The notes beneath the pieces are model-generated. The model was given only the letters and a program-made list of their open reading frames with translations, searched no databases and had not been told where the DNA came from. From an uncultured Roseateles sp. (GTDB taxonomy: Bacteria; Pseudomonadota; Gammaproteobacteria; Burkholderiales; Burkholderiaceae_C), in contig NZ_OY729424.1 in NCBI RefSeq assembly GCF_963422335.1, positions 248,001 through 312,000 on the forward strand: 64,000 nt of DNA. Reading direction: 5' to 3'. This document shows positions 1-9,528 of the stretch, piece by piece (position 1 is the first letter of the stretch; every line of letters starts with the position of its first letter). Made by a program: the position numbers and the translations under genes.

Positions 1-62
1 TCGTAGAAACGTATGGTCTCGATGTCCACGCCGGTGGCCTGGCTGAGGGCGCCTATGCGCAT
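1..62 (-). CDS. MerR-family transcriptional regulator (N-terminus only)
   Basis: The reverse strand from position 62 reads Met-Arg-Ile-Gly-Ala-Leu-Ser-Gln-Ala-Thr-Gly-Val and then an E-T-I-R-F-Y motif, the first helix-turn-helix of MerR-type regulators. The E-T-I-R-F-Y form is typical of the metal-responsive CadR/PbrR branch. A good ribosome-binding site (AAGGAG) lies 7 bases before the ATG. Only about 20 residues fall inside the window, so the metal-binding cysteines and the ligand cannot be judged. It is divergent from the ABC importer operon starting at 195. Confidence 0.8.
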   Translation of the reverse strand, partial: MRIGALSQATGVDIETIRFY

Positions 63-194
63 GGTGAGCTCCTTGGATGCGGCCACAGGCTAACCCCAAA
101 CGCCGCTCGCTTGTGCGATGCCGCGTTCGCCCGTTTGTCGGCCTGCCGCGCGCCGGGTTAGAGTCCGGGCATCATTCCTACGGAGACCGCCACC

Positions 195-1220
195 ATGCAA
201 CGCCGCAGCTTCTGTGTGGCCGGCAGCGCGCTGATTGCGCTGCCCGGCTTTGCCACTGCCCAGACGATTGAAAAGCCCAAGGTGACGATCGCGGTCGGCG
301 GCAAGAACCTGCTGTACTACCTGCCGCTGACGATTGCCGAGACGCTGGGCTACTTCAAGGCCGAGGGCCTGGACGTGACGATCGCCGACTTCGCCGGCGG
401 TTCGCGTGCGCTGCAGGCGGTGATAGGCGGCAGCGCCGACGTGGTGTCGGGCGCTTTCGAGCACACCATCAATATGCAGATCAAGGGCCAGCGCCTGCGC
501 GCCTTTGCACTGCAGGGCCGGGCGCCGCAGATCGTGCTGGGCGTCAACCCCAAGACCATGCCCAACTTCAAGACCGTGGCCGACCTGAAGGGCAAGAAGC
601 TGGGCGTCACCGCGCCGGGCTCGTCGACCAATGTGCTGGCCAACTTCGTGCTGGCCAAGGCCGGGCTGAAGCCCAGCGACGTGTCCATCGTCGGCGTCGG
701 CGCCGGCAGCGGTGCGGTGGCGGCAATGCGCTCCGGCCAGATCGACGCGATCAGCAACCTTGACCCGGTGATCACGCTGCTGCTGCGCTCGGGCGATCTG
801 AAGGTGGTGTCCGACACCCGCGTCGTGGCCGATGCCGACAAGATCTTCGGCGGCCCGATGCCGGCCGGCTGCATGTACGCGCCGCAGAGCTTTCTGGACA
901 AGAATCCCGGCACCGCCCAGGCCATCGCCAATGCCATCGTGCGCGCCGACAAGTGGATACAGCAGGCAGGCGCCGGCGACATCATCAAGGCCGTGCCGGA
1001 GAGCTTTCTGCTCGGCGACCGCGCGGTCTACATCGACGCCTTCCTGGCCGCCAAGGGCGCGCTGTCTGTTGACGGCATGTTCCCCGAAGCCGGCGCCGAG
1101 ACCGCCCGCCGCGCACTGGCCAGCATCGACAAGGAAGTCGCCGAGGCCAAGATCGACCTGGCGGCGATCTACACCAATGACTTCGTCAAGCGCGCCAACG
1201 CCAAGTATCCAAAGGGTTGA
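195..1220 (+). CDS. ABC transporter substrate-binding protein, NitT/TauT (SsuA-like) type
   Basis: This 341-residue protein begins with a signal peptide carrying a twin-arginine-like R-R-S-F motif and a cleavage site near residue 22 (ATAQ), so it is periplasmic. The body reads like the NMT1/SsuA fold: an opening beta strand, a LPLTIAETLGYFKAEGL segment near residue 48, and a GGSADVVSG loop. Family members bind sulfonates, nitrate, thiamine precursors or aromatic acids, and the ligand cannot be read here. It is the first gene of a three-gene operon with the ATPase at 1225 and the permease at 2040. A GGAG lies about 10 bases before the ATG. Confidence 0.88.
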   Translation: MQRRSFCVAGSALIALPGFATAQTIEKPKVTIAVGGKNLLYYLPLTIAETLGYFKAEGLDVTIADFAGGSRALQAVIGGSADVVSGAFEHTINMQIKGQRLRAFALQGRAPQIVLGVNPKTMPNFKTVADLKGKKLGVTAPGSSTNVLANFVLAKAGLKPSDVSIVGVGAGSGAVAAMRSGQIDAISNLDPVITLLLRSGDLKVVSDTRVVADADKIFGGPMPAGCMYAPQSFLDKNPGTAQAIANAIVRADKWIQQAGAGDIIKAVPESFLLGDRAVYIDAFLAAKGALSVDGMFPEAGAETARRALASIDKEVAEAKIDLAAIYTNDFVKRANAKYPKG

Positions 1221-1224
1221 AGCA

Positions 1225-2028
1225 ATGACCGCTCCCGCGCTGCAGCTCGACAACGTCTCCTGCACCTTCGTCTCCAAGGATGATCCGAGCCAGCGCTACA
1301 CCGCCGTGCGCGACGTCGCGCTGACGGTAGGCGCCGGCGAGTTCGTCTCGGTGGTCGGCCCCACCGGCTGCGGCAAAAGCACCCTGCTCAACGTCGCCGC
1401 CGGGCTGTTGGCGCCCAGCACCGGCAGCATCAAGGTGTTCGGCGAGCCCCTGGTCGGCATCAACGCCCGCGCCGGCTATATGTTCCAGAGCGAGAGCCTG
1501 ATGCCCTGGCGTACAGCGCTGCAGAATGTGATGGCCGGGCTGGAGTTCCGCGGCGCGGCCGATGCCCGCGAACAGGCCGAGGAGTGGCTCAAGCGCGTGG
1601 GCCTCGGCGGCTTCGGCAACCGCTACCCGCATCAGCTGTCGGGTGGCATGCGCAAGCGTGTCAGCCTGGCCCAGACCCTGGTGCTGGACCCCGACATCAT
1701 CCTGATGGACGAGCCGTTCTCGGCACTGGACATCCAGACCCGCCAGCTGATGGAGAACGAGGTACTGGCCCTCTGGTCGGCCAAGAAAAAGGCGGTGCTG
1801 TTCATCACCCACGATCTGGACGAGGCGATCGCAATGAGCGACCGCGTCGTCTGCCTCAGCGCAGGCCCCGGTTCGCGGCCTATCGGCGAGTTCGCCATCG
1901 ACCTGCCGCGCCCGCGCGACGTGGCCGAGGTGCGCGCCACGCCGCGCTTCGTCGAGCTGCACCAGGCCATCTGGGCTGTGCTGCGCGAAGAGGTTTTGAA
2001 GGGCTACCAGCAACAGCTGGCCGCTTAG
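1225..2028 (+). CDS. ABC transporter ATP-binding protein, NitT/TauT type
   Basis: This 267-residue ATPase has Walker A GPTGCGKST (about residue 45), the signature LSGGMRKR, Walker B ILMDEPFSALD and the H-loop FITHDLDEA. This arrangement is standard for the SsuB/TauB group that energises sulfonate, nitrate or taurine-like importers. The open frame continues far upstream, but the ATG at 1225, four bases after the stop of the binding-protein gene, gives the normal family length. It should associate with the permease at 2040 on the inner face of the membrane. Confidence 0.93.
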   Translation: MTAPALQLDNVSCTFVSKDDPSQRYTAVRDVALTVGAGEFVSVVGPTGCGKSTLLNVAAGLLAPSTGSIKVFGEPLVGINARAGYMFQSESLMPWRTALQNVMAGLEFRGAADAREQAEEWLKRVGLGGFGNRYPHQLSGGMRKRVSLAQTLVLDPDIILMDEPFSALDIQTRQLMENEVLALWSAKKKAVLFITHDLDEAIAMSDRVVCLSAGPGSRPIGEFAIDLPRPRDVAEVRATPRFVELHQAIWAVLREEVLKGYQQQLAA

Positions 2029-2039
2029 GACGCACGCAT

Positions 2040-2867
2040 ATGTGGAAGTTTCTGAAACCCCGCCATGGCAATCTGCTGGCCTGGCAGCTGGGCCTGCTGG
2101 TTGCCCTCTTCGCCCTCTGGCACGTGGCCACCAAGCCCGGCCTGATCCCGCCCATCGTGTTCGAGAACGACCAGCAGGCAGCCTTCTTCTTCGGCGAGCC
2201 GCTGAAGATTTTCGGCCGCGTCTGGGACTGGTTCGTCACCAATGCCGACATCTACCAGCATCTGTGGGTGACCCTGCTGGAAACGGTGCTGGCCTTCGGC
2301 ATCGGCACCGTGCTGGGCCTGGCCTGTGGCCTGTGGCTGGCGCTGAGCCCGCTGGCCGCCGCCATCTGCGACCCCTACATCAAGGCGCTGAACAGCATGC
2401 CGCGCGTGATACTGGCACCGATCTTCGCCGTCTGGTTTGGCCTCGGCATCGCCAGCAAGGTGGCGCTGGGGGTGACCCTGGTGTTCTTCATCGTCTTCTT
2501 CAATGTCTATCAGGGCGTCAAGGAAGTCAGCCCGGTGGTGCTGGCCAATGCAAGGATGCTCGGCGCCTCGCAGCGCCAGCTGCTGCGCCACGTCTACCTG
2601 CCCAGCGCCACCAGCTGGGTGTTCAGCTCGCTGCACACCAGCGTCGGCCTGGCCTTCGTCGGCGCCGTGGTCGGCGAGTACCTGGGCTCGTCACGCGGGG
2701 TCGGCTACCTGATCCTGCAGGCCGAGGGTGCCTTCGACATCAACACCGTGATGGCCGGCATCCTGGTGCTGACCGTGTTCGCCCTGGCGCTGGACGCCGG
2801 TGTCGGCAAGCTGGAAAAGCGGCTGATGAAGTGGCAGCCGAAGTCGGGCGAGACGGAGAAACTCTAG
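2040..2867 (+). CDS. ABC transporter permease, NitT/TauT (SsuC-like) type
   Basis: This 275-residue integral membrane protein has about six hydrophobic helices and the BPD_transp_1 EAA-like loop (A-N-A-R-M-L-G-A-S) that contacts the ATPase. It is the third gene of the importer operon and starts 11 bases after the ATPase stop. A variable polar insert near residues 35-60, with a phenylalanine-rich stretch, is common in this subgroup. The operon ends here, followed by an inverted repeat and a convergent gene. Confidence 0.9.
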   Translation: MWKFLKPRHGNLLAWQLGLLVALFALWHVATKPGLIPPIVFENDQQAAFFFGEPLKIFGRVWDWFVTNADIYQHLWVTLLETVLAFGIGTVLGLACGLWLALSPLAAAICDPYIKALNSMPRVILAPIFAVWFGLGIASKVALGVTLVFFIVFFNVYQGVKEVSPVVLANARMLGASQRQLLRHVYLPSATSWVFSSLHTSVGLAFVGAVVGEYLGSSRGVGYLILQAEGAFDINTVMAGILVLTVFALALDAGVGKLEKRLMKWQPKSGETEKL

Positions 2868-2874
2868 ACATTGC

Positions 2875-2912
2875 GGGTTGGACCTGACGGGTACCCCCGA
2901 CAGCTCCGACCC
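2875..2912. terminator. Nested inverted repeat between convergent genes (possible bidirectional terminator)
   Basis: GGGTTGGA at 2875 pairs with TCCGACCC at 2905 (one G-T pair). Between them is the palindrome GGGTACCC. It fills the gap between the permease stop (2867) and the end of the patatin gene (2942, opposite strand). There is no T tract, so intrinsic termination is only suggested. Confidence 0.4.
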
Positions 2913-2941
2913 CAACTGCTCGTAGCTGTTGGCTGCTGACC

Positions 2942-4831
2942 TCAAAACCAGGGCTGCAGCACCGACTCCTGGGCCACATGCAGGCTGCCATCCAGCACCA
3001 GGCAGGCATGCTCGTAGCCCTGCTGCTCGATCTCGTCGAAGCGCTTCCACTGCAGCATGCCGACGCGGTCCAGCGGCGGGTTCATGTAGATGTCGGTCAG
3101 CTTGCGGGCCTGGCGCTGGCGTGAGGTGCTGTACAGAATCGTCACGTTCATCAAGTACGTCGCCAGCGAGGGCAGACGGTAGCGGCGCTTGGCGCGCGGG
3201 CGCAGCCGGTCGCGCAGCAGGGCCCAGGTGCCGGGCATGTCGGCATGGTCCATGCGGCGCAGGCGCTTGAAGCTCAGGTCCACGCCTATCACCTTGCCGA
3301 CACCGCGCAGGCCGCGCATCACGTCGACCGGGAAGTTGTTGAAGGTGCCTCCATCGCAGAGCAGATCGCCATCATGTATCAGCGGCGGCAGCGCGCCGGG
3401 GATGGCAATGCTGGCCAGCATCGCATCGAGCAGCGGGCCCCGCTTGAGCACCTGCTCGCTGGCCTGCGAGTAGTTGGTGGCCACGCAGTAATAGCCCTTC
3501 CACAGGTCCTCGATCTGGGCGCCGGCGCCGCCAAGCTCCGCCAGCGCCTGGCCCACGATGCGGCGCAGCCGCCGGCCCTTGATCAGGGACAGCATCGGAA
3601 TCAGATTGATGTCACCGGTCGGCCTGCCCGCGAAGGCCTTGCGTGCGGTGGCGGTGACGGTCGAGACCGGCTGGTCCAGCGCCACCAGGGTGGCCATCAC
3701 CGCGCCTATGCTGGTGCCGCCAACGACATCGATCTCGACGCCGCGCTCCTGCAGCGCGCGAAACACGCCGATATGCGCCAAGCCGCGTGCGCCCCCTCCG
3801 GCGAACACCAGGCCGACGGCGGTGCGGCTGATCAGCCGCGCCAGCCGGGCCAGGTCACGCTCCAGCGCCGGCCGGATGTGCACCGGCTCGGCCAGCGGGC
3901 GGTGCTTCAGCCAGGCCTTGGTGCCGGTGGGCATGTGGAGCTCGGCCGGGTGCAGGAGCACCAGCATCTGCGAAGCCTCGCTGGCCTGGCCGTACGGCGG
4001 GTGACGCACCAGGCATTCCTTCTCGATCGCATGCAGACGCACCGGCTGGTCGGCGTTGGCCAGCAGCAGCAGCTCGTCGCAATGGCGGCTGCAGCGCGAG
4101 GTCCAGGGCGTGGGTGTGGTGTCGCCGAGCAGCAGCACGAAGTCGTGTGCGGCCTCGATCGCATCCAGCTGCATCGCAATGCGGCGGTTCGCGTCGGCAT
4201 CGCTGGCCGGCCGCTCGGTGATGCCGGGCTCGCCCAGCTCGGCATCGAGCCGCGCGCGGTCGAGCACCGCCACCCGGCCCTGCCGCCGGAGTTGAACGGC
4301 CAAGGCTTCGGCAAATCCGGCCAGATCCGTGCCCTCGGTGATAGGCAACAGCCCTATCGTGACCGGCCGGTCGTTGGTCGTCGGCGCGCTCTCGGTCTGC
4401 AGCCGCCGGATGATCTGCCTTGTGAGCGCAATCGAGACCTGGGCGCTGATGGCCAGCAGACGCTTGAACTCGGCCTTGGACAGCCGCACCAGCACCGAGT
4501 CGCGTATCGCCACCAGGGTGGCCGAGCGCGGCTCGTCGGTGTACAGGCTCATCTCGCCGACCACTTGGCCGCGCGTGACCTCGCGCACCATGCGCTGGTG
4601 GCCATCGTCATCGGCAATATAGGTGCGCAGCCGGCCGCTGACGGTCAGGTACATCGCGTCGCCGGGCTCGCCCTGGCGCATCAGGGTCTCGCCGCCGGCC
4701 AGCTCCACCCACTGCAGATGTTCCAGCAGCAGAGCCATCGCGCCGGGCTCCAGCTCGCCCAGAAAGGTGCGCAGATGCTGCTGCAGCAGGGCGTCGAGGT
4801 AGTGCGGACGGCTGTCTGATACCTGTTCCAT
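2942..4831 (-). CDS. Patatin-like phospholipase with cyclic-nucleotide-binding domain (NTE family)
   Basis: This 629-residue protein has an N-terminal cyclic-nucleotide-binding/Crp-like domain (about residues 20-140, with a G-x-x-V-G-E-M-S motif), a linker domain of about 150 residues, and a C-terminal patatin domain. The patatin part shows the glycine-rich oxyanion loop GGGARGLAH, the nucleophile elbow G-T-S-I-G and the catalytic aspartate in D-G-G. This is the layout of bacterial relatives of neuropathy target esterase, which hydrolyse lysophospholipids at the membrane. The cNMP domain suggests ligand control, but whether it binds a nucleotide is not clear from sequence. It appears monocistronic. 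Confidence 0.9.
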   Translation of the reverse strand: MEQVSDSRPHYLDALLQQHLRTFLGELEPGAMALLLEHLQWVELAGGETLMRQGEPGDAMYLTVSGRLRTYIADDDGHQRMVREVTRGQVVGEMSLYTDEPRSATLVAIRDSVLVRLSKAEFKRLLAISAQVSIALTRQIIRRLQTESAPTTNDRPVTIGLLPITEGTDLAGFAEALAVQLRRQGRVAVLDRARLDAELGEPGITERPASDADANRRIAMQLDAIEAAHDFVLLLGDTTPTPWTSRCSRHCDELLLLANADQPVRLHAIEKECLVRHPPYGQASEASQMLVLLHPAELHMPTGTKAWLKHRPLAEPVHIRPALERDLARLARLISRTAVGLVFAGGGARGLAHIGVFRALQERGVEIDVVGGTSIGAVMATLVALDQPVSTVTATARKAFAGRPTGDINLIPMLSLIKGRRLRRIVGQALAELGGAGAQIEDLWKGYYCVATNYSQASEQVLKRGPLLDAMLASIAIPGALPPLIHDGDLLCDGGTFNNFPVDVMRGLRGVGKVIGVDLSFKRLRRMDHADMPGTWALLRDRLRPRAKRRYRLPSLATYLMNVTILYSTSRQRQARKLTDIYMNPPLDRVGMLQWKRFDEIEQQGYEHACLVLDGSLHVAQESVLQPWF

Positions 4832-4906
4832 GAGCCCGGTTTGTTGTCAGGGTCGCGACCGCGCCGCGCCCGAGACTACTGTAACCGAGCCCTCGCTTGC
4901 GGTGGC

Positions 4907-6367
4907 TCAGGCAGCGTGCGGATTCCCCACCCGCGGCCAGTAGTTCAGGTCGCGGGCCTTGTAGCCGATGTGGGCAAAGTCCGGCGTGATCGCGCCGGGT
5001 GTGGACACGTAGATCACCTGCTTGGCGATCGGCGCGAACTCGGCATGGAAGTGCTGGGTGGACTTGACCACGATGATGCGTTTGTCGGCCAGGCTCAAGC
5101 CCAGGCCGGTGAAGGCATCGGTGCCGAACACCTGGCTGCGCACCGAACACAGCAGCAAGTGCACATCGTTGGCCGCCTCGACCCAGACGCCGACGCCAAA
5201 GGGCGCGCGGTTGCCCATCGCGCTCTGCTCGTGTTCGTTGACAACCGCACGCACCGTCACGCGCAGATCGACCGGGTTGCCGGAAGCGGGGCCGCACTTG
5301 CCGCCGACGCGCAGATCGACCACCGAGCCGACACCGGCGTCCTTGCAGATCTGGATCGCACCCAGGTCCCAGAACGCGCCGAGCACCGCTTGGCCGACAC
5401 CGCGCTCGAGCAGGCGCTTGAGGATGAAGGTGCTGTCGCCCGGGGCGCCACCGCCGGGGTTGTCGGCCACATCGGCCAGCACGGCCGGACCCTCGGGCAG
5501 TGCCAGCGCCTGGTCGATGGCGGCGTCGATGCCCACCGTGGTCGACAACGTCGCGTCGCGCAGCGCCCAGAACTCGCGGCCCAGCAGATCGGCCACCGCC
5601 TGCGCCTGAGCCGGGTCGTTGTCGGTCACCACCCAGAGCTTGGCACCTGACTCGGGTACGTCACCCCAGGGGAAGCCATGGCCCAGCGACACCGACAGCA
5701 CGCCATCACGCCCTTCAAACGCTTGCATCCGTTTGACGAAGCTGATCATCGGCTCGCGCGTGGTGTGCCACAGGCCGACCATCTTGCAGTCGAACACCGC
5801 CGTGGTCGGGCGCACGCGCTTGGCCACCGTGTCCTTCAACAGCTGGTAGAGCTCGCGCGCCCGGTCCTCGCCGTCGATATGCGGATACTCCTTGAAGGCG
5901 ATGATGATGTCGGCCGACACGCGCATCAGCTCGGTGAAGTGGCAGTGCAGATCCAGCTCCACGCCGATGGGCACGCCCGGGCCGACGATCTCGCGCACGC
6001 GGGCGATCACGTCGCCCTCGCAGTCGTCGTACCCCTCGGCCACCATCGCGCCATGCAGCATCAGCTGCACCGCATCGACGGGCAGGGCCGCGCGCAGATC
6101 GGCCAGCATGCGGTCGCGCAGCTCCTCGTAGACCGCGCGCACCGTGCGGCCCAGCGGCTGGGCGAAGGCGCAGACGCTTTCGGCCATCTGATGACCATCG
6201 GCCTCTATCATGTCGCGCAGAAAGCGCATGAACGCGCCCGTGCTTTCCGGCACCCGGGTGCTGGCATCGCCGAAGTAGATGCCGTATTCCTCGAAGCCGC
6301 CGCGGCCGGTGGGCGCATAGGCAAAGGTATTGGTCTCGGTGGCCAGCTGGCTGACGAAGATCTTCAT
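4907..6367 (-). CDS. M81-family metallopeptidase (MlrC-like)
   Basis: This 486-residue protein matches the M81/MlrC family along its length, from the start (F-V-S-Q-L-A-T-E-T-N-T-F) through a D-N-P-G-G-G-A-P-G-D-S loop. MlrC cleaves linear products of microcystin in sphingomonads. The expected zinc ligands are present as D139, H141 and H163, with the same +2 and +24 spacing that I recall for MlrC. There is no signal peptide, so it is cytoplasmic. An AAAGGA ribosome-binding site precedes the ATG. It lies downstream of an S12 hydrolase, an MFS transporter and a TonB receptor on the same strand, which implies a role in breaking down an imported peptide. The actual substrate is unknown, because M81 proteins are widespread in bacteria that do not degrade microcystin. 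Confidence 0.88.
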   Translation of the reverse strand: MKIFVSQLATETNTFAYAPTGRGGFEEYGIYFGDASTRVPESTGAFMRFLRDMIEADGHQMAESVCAFAQPLGRTVRAVYEELRDRMLADLRAALPVDAVQLMLHGAMVAEGYDDCEGDVIARVREIVGPGVPIGVELDLHCHFTELMRVSADIIIAFKEYPHIDGEDRARELYQLLKDTVAKRVRPTTAVFDCKMVGLWHTTREPMISFVKRMQAFEGRDGVLSVSLGHGFPWGDVPESGAKLWVVTDNDPAQAQAVADLLGREFWALRDATLSTTVGIDAAIDQALALPEGPAVLADVADNPGGGAPGDSTFILKRLLERGVGQAVLGAFWDLGAIQICKDAGVGSVVDLRVGGKCGPASGNPVDLRVTVRAVVNEHEQSAMGNRAPFGVGVWVEAANDVHLLLCSVRSQVFGTDAFTGLGLSLADKRIIVVKSTQHFHAEFAPIAKQVIYVSTPGAITPDFAHIGYKARDLNYWPRVGNPHAA

Positions 6368-6394
6368 GTTCCGGTCCTTTGGGTCGATTGAAGC

Positions 6395-8065
6395 TCAGGC
6401 GGCAACGCGCTCGAACAGCACGTGGCGGGTGCGCGGGGTGTTGACGCGGAAGCCCTTGACCGCGCCGTTCACCCGCTCGACGCTGAGCACGCCACGCAGC
6501 GGCAGATTGCCGGCGCCCCCTATCGCCCAGCCGAAGACCTCGGCCGAGAAGGCCGTCAGCTCCATCACATTGGTGGCAAAGGCGCCGAAGACCTGCAGCT
6601 GCAGCTTGTCGCCATCGAAGCTGATCTGAGCGTCGGCGTCCAGATCGGCGGCGCGGTAGCGGCCGATCAGCGGTGCCCCGGCCTCGGCCAGGGCAGGTGG
6701 GGTCTCAGGCAGGCGCTCGAAGCGCTGTGCGCGCCCGGCCTCGCTGATCTGCAGCGAAGCCGGTGCGGCCCCCTCACCGGCCAGATCGGCGGCCTGCAGC
6801 ACCAGTTCGCCGGTGGCCATGTCCTCGAAGCCCAGGCGCAGGGTCGCGCCCTCGTCGCGCAGCGGCACGGCGGCTGGGCCGTTCAGGACCTCCAGGCCCA
6901 GCTTGCCGCCGGCATCAGCAAAGCCGACGACAAAGCCGCTGGCCGGCGCGACATAGCGTGCACCCAGCATCCGCTTGAAGCGCTCGCTCGGCGCCTTGGT
7001 CTCTGCCGCGCCCAGTGCGGCCTCGCCCAGCATCGTGTCGATGATCTGGTTGGCGAGTTCGACCGGGTTCACCATTGCGCCATTGGTGATGATGATGATG
7101 TCCAGCCCATGGCTGGGCACCGTCAGCATCTGGCAGCTGCCGCCGATCACGCCGCCGGCGTGGTGAATGACCTCGACGCCGCGGTAGCCATGGCGCATCA
7201 GGCCCAGCGCATAGGGCGCCTTCAGGCCGTTGTTCAGTGTGGCCGTGGTCAGCATCTGCTGCCAGGTCGAGGCGTTGCCCACGGTCTTGGGCTCGCGCAG
7301 ATGGGCCAGCCAGCGCAGCATGTCGTCAACGGTGGAGATCATCGCGCCCTCGCCGCGCACCTCCTCGGTCGGGAAGATGCCGCGGCGGTAGCCACCGGTC
7401 GGCAACGGCACATGCAGGGTGGCCATGCCGCGCTGGATCTCGAAGTCGCTGGGCACCGAATCGGTGTCCACCATCGCCAGCGGCGTGAAGATGCGATCCT
7501 TCAGGAACTGCTCGAACGGCTGGCCGCTGATGCGCTCGATCACCAGCGACAGCAGGTGGTAGCCGCCGTTGCAGTACATGATGTTGTCGCCGGGCGCGAA
7601 GTTCACATCGATCTGGCGCACCTGGGTGGCCAGGGCCACGCCCTTGGGCTTGATGGCCATGCCGTCGGCCAGAAAGCCCACGTCCAGATAGCAGCGGTAG
7701 CCGCCGGTGTGCGACATCAGCTGGCGCAGCGTCGGCTCACGCTCAGCCTTGGGCAGTTCGGGCAGATAGGTGCGCACGCTGGCATCGACATCGAGCTTGC
7801 CGTCCTCGGCCAGCAGCAGCGCGGCCAGGCAGGTGAAGTGCTTGCTGGTCGAGCCAATGCGCATGCGCGTCCAGGGCGTGTTGGCCACGCTCAGCTCGAC
7901 GCTGGCCAGGCCGAAGCCGCGGCGGTAAAGGGTCTTGCCGTGTTGGGCCACGCCGACCACCAGGCCCGGCGCATCGCTGCGGTTGACGGCCTGGAACAGA
8001 TCGTCGAGGGCGGCCACGCCGGTCTTGGCAGGGGAGGCTGTGGTCTTGTAGCTTGCTTCGCTCAT
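6395..8065 (-). CDS. Serine hydrolase, beta-lactamase/S12 family (MlrB or D-aminopeptidase-like)
   Basis: This 556-residue protein has a class-C beta-lactamase-type domain over about residues 20-375: the S-x-x-K motif S72-T-S-K75, a Y-C-N motif (the YxN equivalent) and an H-H-A-G-G segment at the KTG position. The remaining ~180 residues form a beta-rich C-terminal extension, as in the three-domain D-aminopeptidase DAP. No signal peptide is visible, so it probably works in the cytoplasm on imported peptides or amides. It sits 27 bases upstream of the M81 gene in the same orientation. The specificity cannot be read: peptidase, esterase or amidase are all possible. Confidence 0.87.
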   Translation of the reverse strand: MSEASYKTTASPAKTGVAALDDLFQAVNRSDAPGLVVGVAQHGKTLYRRGFGLASVELSVANTPWTRMRIGSTSKHFTCLAALLLAEDGKLDVDASVRTYLPELPKAEREPTLRQLMSHTGGYRCYLDVGFLADGMAIKPKGVALATQVRQIDVNFAPGDNIMYCNGGYHLLSLVIERISGQPFEQFLKDRIFTPLAMVDTDSVPSDFEIQRGMATLHVPLPTGGYRRGIFPTEEVRGEGAMISTVDDMLRWLAHLREPKTVGNASTWQQMLTTATLNNGLKAPYALGLMRHGYRGVEVIHHAGGVIGGSCQMLTVPSHGLDIIIITNGAMVNPVELANQIIDTMLGEAALGAAETKAPSERFKRMLGARYVAPASGFVVGFADAGGKLGLEVLNGPAAVPLRDEGATLRLGFEDMATGELVLQAADLAGEGAAPASLQISEAGRAQRFERLPETPPALAEAGAPLIGRYRAADLDADAQISFDGDKLQLQVFGAFATNVMELTAFSAEVFGWAIGGAGNLPLRGVLSVERVNGAVKGFRVNTPRTRHVLFERVAA

Positions 8066-8104
8066 GATGTGAAAACTCCTGGTTGGAACAGAGGGCGGAT
8101 CCGG

Positions 8105-9457
8105 TCAGATCAGCTCGGGATGAAAGGTCTTGACGCTGCGCACAAAGGCGGCCTCGGCGGTCTGTGTCAGCGCCGCGGCCAGCAGCAGACTGACGGCGCC
8201 GACCCCGGCAACGGCCGTCAGCAGGCCCTGCGGCGAGGCCTTCAGCGCGTCCGACAGCGTGCCCACCAGCACCGGGCTCAGCGACTGCAGCGCAACCATC
8301 ACCACGGTGCCGACGGCGATCACCCGCGAGCGCAGCACCGCCGGGGTCATGTCTTGCAGCAAGGTCGGCGCCAGCACGCTGCCGGCCAGCAGGGCGGCCA
8401 CCTGCAGGCCGAACAGCAGGTAGAGCTCGGTGGCACTGCGCGCCCACAGCAGCAGCAGGCCCGCCACCGCGGCGCCGGCCAGGCCGACCACGATCACCCG
8501 TATCGGTGTGGCCACGCCCAGCCGCCGGCGCAGCAGCTTGACGCCGCCGACGCCGACCAGCGCGCCTGCCACCGTGCCCAGCAGATAGGCCGCGCCAACG
8601 CCCTGGCCCACTTCCACGGCCGAGGCACCGAAGCTGCGGGTGGCGATGATGGGCACCCAGTTGCCGCTTGCCGCCAGGCCCAGCCCGGCCAGACCGACCC
8701 CGCCGAACACGCCGACCATGGTGCGCAGATGGACGCGCACATAGTCGCTCAGCGAGGCGTCGGCGGCCTGCACCTGTTCATGCGCGGTGGCGCGCTGAGG
8801 ATGCAGGCGTATCAGCAGGATGGCCGCCGCAACCAGCGGGCCCGGCAGGGCCACAGCCAGAAAGGCCAGGCGCCAGGATTCGAGTCCGCTCAGACTGGCC
8901 GGCAGCAGCAGCCGGATCGAATCGAGGCTTTGCACCAGGGTACCGCTCAGGCCTATGCCCAGGCCGGCGCCCAGGATGGCCGCCAGCGCGTAGATGCCAT
9001 TGGCCAGCACGCGGCGGCGCTCAGGCACGATCTCGGGGATCAGGCCGTAGACGATGGGGGCCAGGCCCGCCTCGCCTATGCCCAGCCCCGCCGCGGCCAG
9101 GAACAGCGCCGGAAAGTCCTGCGCCAGCCCGCAGGCGGCGGTGGCCCCCGCCCAGACCAGCACGCAGACGGCCAGCAGCAGGCGCCGGCCGTAGCGGTCG
9201 GCCAGCCAGCCCAGCGGCACGGCGGCCACACCGGCGAACAGCGTGATGCCCACGCCCTGCAACAGGCCCAGCTTGGTGTCCGACAGCGCCAGCGAGTGGC
9301 GCATCGGCTCGGCCAGCAGGACCAGGATCTGGCGATCCAAGGCCCCGAACACGGTGGCGATGATCAGGACCAGCAATCCATACCAGGCCACCCAGCCGGT
9401 GCCGGCACGCGAGGTCGGCACGGCAGCGGGCAGGCCACGCAAAGCAAGAGGTTCCAT
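8105..9457 (-). CDS. MFS transporter (Spinster-like), possible peptide or degradation-product permease
   Basis: This 450-residue protein has about 12 hydrophobic helices and the classic major-facilitator motif between helices 2 and 3 (W-L-A-D-R-Y-G-R-R). An acidic residue in helix 1 (A-L-D-R-Q-I) resembles Spinster-type proteins. It lies between the TonB receptor gene (upstream) and the serine hydrolase gene (39 bases downstream), all on the minus strand. By position it corresponds to the transporter MlrD of mlr clusters, and it may carry the substrate across the inner membrane. Confidence 0.87.
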   Translation of the reverse strand: MEPLALRGLPAAVPTSRAGTGWVAWYGLLVLIIATVFGALDRQILVLLAEPMRHSLALSDTKLGLLQGVGITLFAGVAAVPLGWLADRYGRRLLLAVCVLVWAGATAACGLAQDFPALFLAAAGLGIGEAGLAPIVYGLIPEIVPERRRVLANGIYALAAILGAGLGIGLSGTLVQSLDSIRLLLPASLSGLESWRLAFLAVALPGPLVAAAILLIRLHPQRATAHEQVQAADASLSDYVRVHLRTMVGVFGGVGLAGLGLAASGNWVPIIATRSFGASAVEVGQGVGAAYLLGTVAGALVGVGGVKLLRRRLGVATPIRVIVVGLAGAAVAGLLLLWARSATELYLLFGLQVAALLAGSVLAPTLLQDMTPAVLRSRVIAVGTVVMVALQSLSPVLVGTLSDALKASPQGLLTAVAGVGAVSLLLAAALTQTAEAAFVRSVKTFHPELI

Positions 9458-9528
9458 TGGGGAGTCAATCTGTCAGGGCGCGCGGGAAGGCGCTGGGCGG
9501 TGCACGGCGGCACCGGCTGCCGGTTGCG

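Noticed and set aside
4907..9457. Calling the cluster a microcystin-degradation operon outright
   Set aside because: MlrA, the enzyme that opens the ring, is absent, and M81 and S12 proteins are common outside toxin degraders, so only an mlr-like arrangement is claimed.
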